From NCBI GenBank assembly GCA_024695405.1, contig JAILIF010000046.1, positions 1 through 42,530 of the forward strand: 42,530 nt of DNA, in the 5' to 3' direction. The notes under the pieces were generated by a model that was not told the origin of the DNA, searched no databases, and saw nothing but the letters and a program-made list of their open reading frames with translations. Source of the stretch: Bacilli bacterium (lineage in GTDB: Bacteria; Bacillota_I; Bacilli_A; RFN20; CAG-826). Within the stretch, counting starts at the first letter, position 1. Every line of letters begins with the position of its first letter. The position numbers and the translations under genes are program-made. Positions 35,935-42,530 of the stretch are shown piece by piece.

Positions 35935-38148
35935 TTACTTTTTAATATTTTTAGAAAGAATTTCAATAAGATGATCTATTTGAACAGGTTTTGGGAGAAA
36001 ACCATTCATACCTGATTCAACCATTAAAATCCTATCTTCTTTAAATTTACTTCCAGTCATTCCAATAACAGGAATTTTAGAAGCTTTATTGTTTAATTTT
36101 CTGATTGCTTTTGTTGTTTCAAAACCGTTCATTTCAGGCATAGAAATATCGATTAAAACCGCTAAATAATCGGAAGAATTTGGTTTTGTTAATTCTTCTA
36201 TTGCTTGTTGACCATTTTCTACACTTTCAACAATAAAACCAAATTCTTTTAAAGAATTCATAGATATTTCACTACTAATTGGATTATCTTCAACTAATAG
36301 TAATTTAGTACCGATAAAGTCTTTTTCTCTGTATATATTAGTTTCTTCTTGTTCTACATGTTCATCAGCGTATTGCAATGGTAAAGTAATTACTACTTCT
36401 GTTCCTTTATTTGGGATACTGGAAATAGAAATTTCTCCATGCATCATATCAATAATGTTTTTGGTAATTACCATACCTAATCCACTACCGGTATTTGCAG
36501 GATTAATAAAGCTATTCTTTTTGATAAATGGATTATAAATTGTTTCGAGTGTTTCTTTATTCATTCCAACGCCTGTATCTTTAATTCTAAATTCATATTT
36601 TCCTGTTCCAGTTCCTAAATCCCCTAACTGTTTTACAGAGAAAACAATTGTGCCATCTTCTGGTGTGAATTTTTCTGCATTAGAAAGAATATTTAAAATA
36701 GCCTGTTTAAGACGGAATTTATCACAGATTATGTTTTTATTAATGATGTCGACATTCGTTTCAAAATTGATTTGTTTTGATTGAATATTGGCATGTACAA
36801 TCTCATTTAATGAACGAATTATCTCTCTTAAGTCTTCATTCCTTTCCTCAATAGAGATTCTTCCTGATTCAATCTTACTCATATCTAAAATATCATTAAT
36901 AACAGCGGATAACTGATTTGATGTTTCTTTTATCTTTGTAAGATAACTAGATACTTGATCTAAATTATCCATATGTGAATTAGCTAGAGATGAATATGTC
37001 AAAATTGCATTCATTGGTGTGCGAATTGTATATGACATATTGTTGAAGAACAAATTCTTTGCTTTGTTAGCGCCTTCTGCCATTGTTAAAGCGTCTTTTA
37101 ACTGTAATCTTAGTTCTTGTCTATCACTACCATATGAGTCTAATTTACTAAAGCCTAAAGAAATAACCGCAGGAGTTCCATCTTGATTTCTACATAAAAC
37201 ATAATTAGTAACACTAACCCAGTTTCCACCTACACGATCGCTAGATTTATAGAAAAATACACGTTTATTTTCAATCATTAATGATTGTTTTATTAATTCA
37301 ATATTTGATAAATTTTCAAAAATCTCTTTAGTGTCTCCTTGATGAACTTTTGAAAAAGATTTCATTGCATTAGTAAAAGAGGCAATTTGACCTGTTCCGC
37401 CAGATTCTTTGTAAAAAGGTGAACTTTTAATTGTGGTAATTTCGTCTCGGTCTAAATCAGCGACGAATAAAGCAAAATAATCTTCCTCTTTCAAAGTAGA
37501 TAGTTTTTCCTCAAGAATTTTTGTGCCTCTAGTAGAGATTGTTACTAAGAATAATTCAGGTGAAAAATTAGAGAAAGTTATTTGTGCCCATTCACATTTT
37601 TCATTCTCAATTTCACGGTAATATAGTGTGTAAAATTCTTGCTTTGATAATTTTTGAAGGATAGTTTTATAATCAAATTCTTCCTTGAGGAAATCACGTT
37701 CTTTAAAGTAGACATTATTTTCTAAATATTTAAGTATTTCAGTCAAAAAACTATTGTCTTTAGTTTTTCCTTTAAACACTAAATCAATGTCTCTTATTTG
37801 TTTATAAGAATCACTTTTAAAATCGACTAAAAATGCACTTTTACATTCCTTTAAGAGATTTTCAGTTACTTCGAAAACGTGTTTATTAATTTCGTATTTG
37901 TTATCTAGTAACATCCAAATGCAGTAACCAACAAAAAGAACTAATTCAAAAAGCGCTAAACAAAGTAATAAATTCTTAGCTGTTTCAATGTTTTCACCTG
38001 ATTCACTGTTTTTATTAAAAATTAGAAAGGTTGAAATAATGGTTGCACCGGCAAATAAAACAATCATAATGACTGTTATAAAAGTTCTTATTGCAGCGTG
38101 TTTGCTTCTAAAGAAATCGGTTTTAGAAAAATTATTTTTCTCCGCCAT
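35935..38148 (-). CDS. Membrane hybrid histidine kinase-like protein with Tyr in place of the H-box His
   Basis: The 737-residue protein has two membrane segments (about 23-44 and 59-81) with only a short loop between them. Two PAS-like regions (about 90-340) follow, then a HisKA-like domain, HATPase and a receiver. The H-box reads NNMSYTIRTPMNAI, so the phosphoacceptor His is Tyr373 (codon TAT at 37030-37032). The ATPase N box NILSNAEKFT, G1 DTGVGM and G2 GSGLGM look intact. The receiver is complete, with EDN, Asp667 in LIDISMPEMNG and the C-terminal KP. It cannot autophosphorylate in the normal way. It could act on partner kinases or accept phosphate from HPt. GGAG precedes the start. Confidence 0.88.
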   Translation of the reverse strand: MAEKNNFSKTDFFRSKHAAIRTFITVIMIVLFAGATIISTFLIFNKNSESGENIETAKNLLLCLALFELVLFVGYCIWMLLDNKYEINKHVFEVTENLLKECKSAFLVDFKSDSYKQIRDIDLVFKGKTKDNSFLTEILKYLENNVYFKERDFLKEEFDYKTILQKLSKQEFYTLYYREIENEKCEWAQITFSNFSPELFLVTISTRGTKILEEKLSTLKEEDYFALFVADLDRDEITTIKSSPFYKESGGTGQIASFTNAMKSFSKVHQGDTKEIFENLSNIELIKQSLMIENKRVFFYKSSDRVGGNWVSVTNYVLCRNQDGTPAVISLGFSKLDSYGSDRQELRLQLKDALTMAEGANKAKNLFFNNMSYTIRTPMNAILTYSSLANSHMDNLDQVSSYLTKIKETSNQLSAVINDILDMSKIESGRISIEERNEDLREIIRSLNEIVHANIQSKQINFETNVDIINKNIICDKFRLKQAILNILSNAEKFTPEDGTIVFSVKQLGDLGTGTGKYEFRIKDTGVGMNKETLETIYNPFIKKNSFINPANTGSGLGMVITKNIIDMMHGEISISSIPNKGTEVVITLPLQYADEHVEQEETNIYREKDFIGTKLLLVEDNPISSEISMNSLKEFGFIVESVENGQQAIEELTKPNSSDYLAVLIDISMPEMNGFETTKAIRKLNNKASKIPVIGMTGSKFKEDRILMVESGMNGFLPKPVQIDHLIEILSKNIKK

Positions 38149-38223
38149 TTATTTTCTCCAAATAACTTATCACATATTAACACACGCGATTTACTTAGTA
38201 AATTTATTGAATAATTTAGAAAG

Positions 38224-38246
38224 AAAAAAAGTCTCGATTGGACTTT
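38224..38246 (-). terminator. Terminator overlapping the stop of the FIST kinase
   Basis: On the minus strand AAAGTC (38246-38241) pairs with GACTTT (38233-38228), followed by a T-run (complement of 38224-38230). The first arm includes bases of the stop codon. Confidence 0.7.
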
Positions 38247-40638
38247 ATTTCATATGTTTTAATAATGCTTCTTTTAATTCATCAATGTTTATTGGTTTTG
38301 CAACGTGGTCATTCATTCCTGCTGCTAGAGAAGCTACTTTGTCTTCTTCAAAGGCATTAGCAGAAACTGCGATGATAATTATATTTTCGTTAGGATACAT
38401 TTCTCTAATTGCTTTCGTTGCTTCATAACCATTCATGATTGGCATTTGAATATCCATCAAAATTGCATCATAGTAGTCAGGGCCCTTTTCTTTCAACATA
38501 TCAACAGCGATTTTTCCGTTTTCAGCGGTCTCTGCTACTATTCCTTCTTCTTGAACAATATCTAATGCAATTTCACGGTTTAAAACATTGTCTTCGACAA
38601 TGAGCAATTTTTTTCCTTTTAATTCGACAAATTTTGAATCTTTATCGTCATGTGATTCATTATTGTCGAGTTTTTTAATGAACTTAAATGGGAATTTTAT
38701 TGTAAAAGTTGAACCGACTCCTTGTTTACTGACACAAGAAATACTTCCACCCATTAATTGAGTTAATTTCAAAGCAAGAGGTAATCCCAAACCAGTTCCT
38801 TGAATTCCACTTATTGTTGAAGTCTCTTCACGAGAGAATTCTTCAAACATATGTTTTTGGAATTCTTCACTCATTCCAATCCCAGTGTCTGCAACTTTAT
38901 AAGTGTAAATATGAATGTCTTCTTGATCACTTTCGCTTTCTTCTAAAGTAATATCTACACGACCACCATTATTTGTGTACTTAATTGCGTTAGTTATGAT
39001 ATTAATTAATACTCTTTGTACAAAGACAGTGTCCATCTCAACAAATGAATGCTTCAAATTGATTACTTTATAGCTTACATTAATGTCTTTTGAAGCAGCT
39101 AAATTAGCCATAATTGGTTCTATATTTTCTAGGATTGTTTTAATATTGACTTCGTCATATTTTACTTTTACTTTTCCACTTTCAATACGACTCATATCTA
39201 AAATGTCGTTAATAATTGATAAGAGTATTTCACTAGAATTTTGAACTTTTTCAATAGCTTCTAATGCTTTTTTTGGATCATTTTCAATATCTTTTAAAGC
39301 TATATTTGTGAAACCAATAATTGCATTCATTGGAGTACGAATATCATGTGACATATTGAATAAGAATCTAGTTTTTGCTTTATTAGCTTCTTCTGCTAAT
39401 TCTAGAGCCTCTTGTTGTTCTTGAGTGACTTTCTTAGTAAAGAAAGCAAGACGAGAGACCATTGATTTATCCACTTCTTCAGAAGTGACAACAACAGGGA
39501 TAGCATCTTTTCCAGCAAATTCACGAACAGAAATTACGCATAATGTTTCATTACAAATTCTGATTTTGTTATTAATTTTTACGTAAACACCTCTTGAATA
39601 ATATCCAGATAATGGAGCAATTTGGTTCAAAATTCTAGTTTCTTTTCCAACTTCTTCATTACCCCAGAAAGTTCTTCTTGATGCGCAAGAATATGCTTTA
39701 ATAGTTTCCGGCCTAAACTCTGAAATATTAAGTGCTTTTTGATGAATTTGAGATAGAACAGCGTTTCTATCTCCATAGGAGATTCTTACTTCTGTTCCTT
39801 GAGGAATATTTACATACATTTCCATTGTTCCATCTTCATTAATTTTTGATGGAATTCTTAAATATTCAATACCATCTTCATAGACAATAAGTGGAAAAAC
39901 AAACGTTTCTTGCAGGCCAGCTAAATTGCCTAAATACTGTTGCAATAGTTTTAAAGGATTAACGTTATCAATTGTCTTAACACATCTGCCTTCAACTTCA
40001 GTAATTTTCATTAATTTTCCCACAGCTTCGAAGCCAAGAACAAAATCTGAAGAAAATGACAAATCGCTTCCTGAATACACTATTGCAATCATTGCATCAG
40101 TGGTTTTTGGATGGCCTTTTGCAAAAATAGAAGCACTTTCGATTGAATTAGAATATGATGCAGCAATGCCTCCGAAGATATAAATATCTTCTCCTAAAGG
40201 AGGAATCTCATTATCTAACTTTAAATATTCGGAATATGAATATGTAGGTAGTAATTCTACAGCCTTTAAATCTTTCTTATTTATACAAATATTCCACAGA
40301 CTATTCAATGTCGGAGTTTTTGTACCTTTTTCAATCCAAATAAGATCAATTTTAGATCTTTTACTCTCAAAAATTGAGCAAGTAATGTGAATTCCTAAAG
40401 AAAATTCGCCAGCTGCAATATTGCCAGATGCTTCGTTCCCATAGTACATTGCATTAGGAAAAATTTCTTCTATTTTGTCAATGCAAGTTGGTAGTTTTCC
40501 TTTCACATTATCTGACCATGTAATATGAAAAATTATTTCCCTTTCTTCAAGAACATTATCTTCAAGATAATTTCTGAGTTGGAGCAATTTATTTATAAAA
40601 TCAGTGCTATTCTTATAAGCAATTTGGATTTGTTGCAT
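38245..40638 (-). CDS. FIST-domain hybrid histidine kinase/response regulator
   Basis: The 797-residue protein has no membrane segment. Its N-terminal about 380 residues match the FIST sensory module, with FIST-N (YYGNEASGNIAAGEF) and FIST-C (VGKLMKITEVEGRCVKTIDN, ISYGDRNAVL). FIST is thought to sense small intracellular ligands, possibly amino acids. HisKA follows with an intact H-box FNMSHDIRTPMNAIIGF (His431). HATPase has NAIKYT, DTGIGM and GTGLGL. The receiver has EDN, Asp729 in LMDIQMPIMNG and KP. It is the only kinase of the island with a complete H-box, so it is the likely phosphate source. AGAGG precedes the ATG. An IS30 element lies 126 bp upstream. Confidence 0.9.
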   Translation of the reverse strand: MQQIQIAYKNSTDFINKLLQLRNYLEDNVLEEREIIFHITWSDNVKGKLPTCIDKIEEIFPNAMYYGNEASGNIAAGEFSLGIHITCSIFESKRSKIDLIWIEKGTKTPTLNSLWNICINKKDLKAVELLPTYSYSEYLKLDNEIPPLGEDIYIFGGIAASYSNSIESASIFAKGHPKTTDAMIAIVYSGSDLSFSSDFVLGFEAVGKLMKITEVEGRCVKTIDNVNPLKLLQQYLGNLAGLQETFVFPLIVYEDGIEYLRIPSKINEDGTMEMYVNIPQGTEVRISYGDRNAVLSQIHQKALNISEFRPETIKAYSCASRRTFWGNEEVGKETRILNQIAPLSGYYSRGVYVKINNKIRICNETLCVISVREFAGKDAIPVVVTSEEVDKSMVSRLAFFTKKVTQEQQEALELAEEANKAKTRFLFNMSHDIRTPMNAIIGFTNIALKDIENDPKKALEAIEKVQNSSEILLSIINDILDMSRIESGKVKVKYDEVNIKTILENIEPIMANLAASKDINVSYKVINLKHSFVEMDTVFVQRVLINIITNAIKYTNNGGRVDITLEESESDQEDIHIYTYKVADTGIGMSEEFQKHMFEEFSREETSTISGIQGTGLGLPLALKLTQLMGGSISCVSKQGVGSTFTIKFPFKFIKKLDNNESHDDKDSKFVELKGKKLLIVEDNVLNREIALDIVQEEGIVAETAENGKIAVDMLKEKGPDYYDAILMDIQMPIMNGYEATKAIREMYPNENIIIIAVSANAFEEDKVASLAAGMNDHVAKPINIDELKEALLKHMK

Positions 40639-40763
40639 ATTACCTCTAAATCAAAAATAAATTTAAATTATTACATTCTTATCTATTAATAAATTTCAAA
40701 AATATAATACGATATATGCGCGCGTTTTGCAAAAAATTAAAATAAATTTTCATTCTTTATTTG

Positions 40764-40775
40764 TATGTTCTATGT
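40764..40775 (+). repeat. Left 12-bp direct repeat flanking the IS30 element
   Basis: TATGTTCTATGT directly precedes the left inverted repeat and is repeated at 42404-42415. It is the likely target-site duplication. Confidence 0.75.
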
Positions 40776-40803
40776 CGCTAATTGTAAAAGTAAACGCAAC
40801 TTT
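40776..40803 (+). repeat. Left terminal inverted repeat of the IS30 element
   Basis: Its reverse complement matches 42375-42402 at 24 of 28 bases, including a shared 13-base block AAAGTTGCGTTTA. Confidence 0.85.
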
Positions 40804-40845
40804 AGAGAAATAAGTCGCATTTAGTTCTTCCTATATAATTAAATT

Positions 40846-40857
40846 GCCTCTTGCTAA
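40846..40857 (+). repeat. Inner inverted repeat, left copy
   Basis: GCCTCTTGCTAA is the exact reverse complement of TTAGCAAGAGGC at 42189-42200. The two copies bracket the transposase gene closely, and the role is unknown. Confidence 0.75.
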
Positions 40858-40877
40858 TCCATAGAAAGGAGAATTAT

Positions 40878-42179
40878 ATGGGGATTAACAAAGACAAACA
40901 TTTTAATCTTTCTAAAAGAAAAATACTCATTCAATCTTTGGAAGATGGTAAAACAGCAACAGAAATTGCGCATATATTAGGTTGCCATAAATCATCTGTT
41001 TCAAGAGAAATTTTGAAACATCGTTATATTAGCTTCAAAAGAGAAACTAAGCCTTCTTTATGTTCGACATGTTCTAGAAACTATACATGCTCATTAAAGC
41101 ATAGATGTGGCCGTATGATGTGTAGCTTAAAATGTGCTGGCTGTAAATCGCTAGAAGTATGTGACAAATATCTTGAAATCAAATGCAATATTGAAACAAG
41201 ATTCCCGTACATCTGTATAAACTGCAAACACATCAATTGTTGTAAAAGAAATCACTACTTCTATAACCCACAGCAAGCTGATAAGGAAGCTATAGAATTA
41301 CGAAAACGTTGTAGAGAAGGTATTAATATGACTTCAAGAGAATACAACGAATTCGATAAAGCAATTTTAGAAGGAGTAAAGGCTGGACAGTCTATTTATC
41401 ATATTAAAAAGACAAATAATTTACCGAGGTGTCTAAAGTCTATTTATAACTATTCTCATAAAGGACAAATATCAGTTAGACCGATAGATTTGCCTAGAGT
41501 TGTAACTCTGAAAAGAAGAAGATCCAAGCTTCCTAGCGATTACGAATATGAAGAGAATAAAAACATTGATAGAAGCCATCATTTATTCTCGGATTGGTTA
41601 GTTTATCAGGCGAAAAATAGAATAATTGTTTATTGGGAAATGGATTTTTTAGGTGCTCCACGCACTAGTGAACAAATGATAATGACATTAGTCATTCCAC
41701 AATTTCAATTCGTTTATTTAATTCCGTTTTCTCATCTGAAAGAAATTGACGTATTAAATATGTTTAATCAATTGGATAAATTATTGGACGGTAAATTTGA
41801 AAAAGTTTTCGAAGCAATTGTCACCGATAGAGATCCAAGATTTAGCCTATTTAGAGATATTGAAATCAGAGATGATGGAATTGTTAGAACTAGGGTTTTC
41901 TTCTGTAATCCAGGCGCTTCAAATGAAAAGCCTTTCGTAGAAAACCTTAATCAACAATTGAGGATTATCTTTCCGAAAGGCGAGGATTTGAGAGATTTCA
42001 CATTTGAAAAGTGCAACGAAATCTCATCAAATTTAAACTCTAGATATTTAAATTCAATAGATGGTCAGAGACCAATTGATTTGTTTGTCGAATACTTTGG
42101 AGCAGAAATCCTTAATAAATTAGGTTTAAGAACAATCGACCCTGATGAAGTAAAAATACTCAAATACAACAAATACTAG
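40878..42179 (+). CDS. IS30-family transposase
   Basis: I set the start at 40878, because AAAGGAG lies 7 bases upstream; an in-frame start at 40851 lies before it. The 433-residue protein has an N-terminal helix-turn-helix (GKTATEIAHILGCHKSSVSREI) and an unusual Cys-rich segment with about 14 cysteines (about residues 57-125), which may bind zinc. A second HTH-like region follows. The DDE core shows WEMDFLG (first Asp), VTDRDPRF (second Asp) and ASNEKPFVENLNQQLR (Glu). The frame is uninterrupted, so the enzyme may be active. The length is somewhat above the usual 320-390 residues, mostly because of the Cys-rich part. Confidence 0.92.
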   Translation: MGINKDKHFNLSKRKILIQSLEDGKTATEIAHILGCHKSSVSREILKHRYISFKRETKPSLCSTCSRNYTCSLKHRCGRMMCSLKCAGCKSLEVCDKYLEIKCNIETRFPYICINCKHINCCKRNHYFYNPQQADKEAIELRKRCREGINMTSREYNEFDKAILEGVKAGQSIYHIKKTNNLPRCLKSIYNYSHKGQISVRPIDLPRVVTLKRRRSKLPSDYEYEENKNIDRSHHLFSDWLVYQAKNRIIVYWEMDFLGAPRTSEQMIMTLVIPQFQFVYLIPFSHLKEIDVLNMFNQLDKLLDGKFEKVFEAIVTDRDPRFSLFRDIEIRDDGIVRTRVFFCNPGASNEKPFVENLNQQLRIIFPKGEDLRDFTFEKCNEISSNLNSRYLNSIDGQRPIDLFVEYFGAEILNKLGLRTIDPDEVKILKYNKY

Positions 42180-42374
42180 AGATTATTTTTAGCAAGAGGC
42201 GTTGCGTTTAGTATTACAAGTTGCGTTTGGGACTTGTTTTCAGCATACTTCGAAAAACCTTTTGCTAACAAAATAGTATAAAAAATTGAATGATTTGTGA
42301 ATATAAGAAAAACTAAACGCAATTATTCTTATCGAAATGTTGCATTTAGTTTTACCAAATCGTTGTCATTTTAA
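42180..42374 (+). repeat. Iterated GTTGC(G/A)TTTA sites inside the right end of the IS
   Basis: Copies lie at 42201-42212, 42220-42229, 42313-42322 (inverted) and 42339-42350, and another is part of the terminal repeat at 42378-42389. On the left side copies are at 40791-40800 (inverted) and 40814-40825 (one mismatch). They are probably transposase-binding sites, more numerous on the right. No gene is seen in this stretch. Confidence 0.65.
42189..42200 (+). repeat. Inner inverted repeat, right copy
   Basis: TTAGCAAGAGGC, the exact partner of 40846-40857, lies 10 bases after the transposase stop. Confidence 0.75.
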
Positions 42375-42402
42375 AAAGTTGCGTTTAATTATTCAATTCG
42401 CG
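42375..42402 (+). repeat. Right terminal inverted repeat of the IS30 element
   Basis: It is the partner of 40776-40803, with four mismatches in 28 bases. Confidence 0.85.
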
Positions 42403-42403
42403 G

Positions 42404-42415
42404 TATGTTCTATGT
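42404..42415 (+). repeat. Right 12-bp direct repeat flanking the IS30 element
   Basis: TATGTTCTATGT is identical to 40764-40775. One extra G separates it from the right terminal repeat. Confidence 0.75.
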
Positions 42416-42433
42416 TCTTAAACGAGTTGGATA

Positions 42434-42448
42434 TGTAATCAGATTACA
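42434..42448. promoter_or_regulatory. 15-bp perfect palindrome near the right edge
   Basis: TGTAATCAGATTACA is an odd-centred palindrome in an otherwise gene-free edge region (42416-42530). It may be an operator for a gene outside the window; nothing else is recognisable there. Confidence 0.35.
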
Positions 42449-42530
42449 AACCATTTGGAATTTCGATTGATAAAAGCAAAACAATAAATTTTTTAAAGCA
42501 GTTAACCTAAAGATATTATAAAGTTGTAAC

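Larger units (their letters stand above)
40776..42402 (+). mobile_element. IS30-family insertion sequence, apparently intact
   Basis: The element is about 1627 bp long. Its ends are 28-bp inverted repeats (40776-40803 and 42375-42402) that match at 24 of 28 positions, starting CGC and containing TAAACGCAAC. It carries one transposase gene with all catalytic residues. A 12-bp direct repeat flanks it. Inside lie a perfect 12-bp inner inverted repeat (40846-40857 and 42189-42200) and several copies of GTTGC(G/A)TTTA near both ends. It has inserted between the FIST kinase gene and whatever lies to the right of the window. Confidence 0.85.

Overview
The window is low-GC DNA that looks like the chromosomal replication-origin region of a member of the Bacillota (Bacilli or Erysipelotrichia-like; the genus cannot be named from sequence alone). 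The evidence is the gene block rpmH-rnpA-yidC-khpB-mnmE running left and dnaA-dnaN-yaaA-recF-gyrB-gyrA running right from a region full of DnaA boxes, AGGAGG-type ribosome binding sites, Gram-positive versions of RNase M5, KhpB and YaaA, and the standard code (TGA is a normal stop and Trp is TGG). No spore genes, rRNA or tRNA genes are visible. 

Layout. (1) 1-337: a diverged inverted duplication of about 102 bp whose right arm encodes the tail of an AraC-like regulator, then a terminator. (2) 338-5354: a xylan/arabinoxylan locus with a GH43 glycosidase, an SGNH esterase lipoprotein, a CE6/SASA-type acetylesterase lipoprotein and xylulokinase. (3) 5450-16996: a leftward housekeeping arm. From its distal end it holds glf, a degenerate PIG-L protein, a ROK glucokinase, an 84-residue repeat protein, glmU, ispE, rsmA, rnmV, tatD, mnmE, khpB, yidC, rnpA and rpmH. 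(4) 17041-18978: a two-part oriC on both sides of dnaA. (5) 18979-27605: dnaN, yaaA, recF, gyrB, gyrA and serS, all rightward. (6) 27746-31394: a GT2 glycosyltransferase and GH3 beta-glucosidase pair. (7) 31425-40638: a leftward signalling island. (8) 40764-42415: an intact IS30-family element with 28-bp terminal inverted repeats and a 12-bp flanking direct repeat. 

The signalling island is the most unusual part. It encodes a FIST-domain hybrid histidine kinase, a membrane hybrid kinase whose H-box histidine is a tyrosine, a free HPt protein, and a 1329-residue protein that joins a TetR-type DNA-binding head, several PAS-like domains, HD-GYP, PAS, a receiver and GGDEF. Read together these form a plausible multistep phosphorelay. 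The FIST kinase (His431 to Asp729) would pass phosphate through HPt His60 to the receiver Asp1072 of a protein that could make c-di-GMP, break it down and bind DNA. A perfect 13-bp palindrome lies at the predicted transcription start of that protein's own gene, which suggests autoregulation. Domain calls and key residues are read from the sequence; the signal flow is inference.
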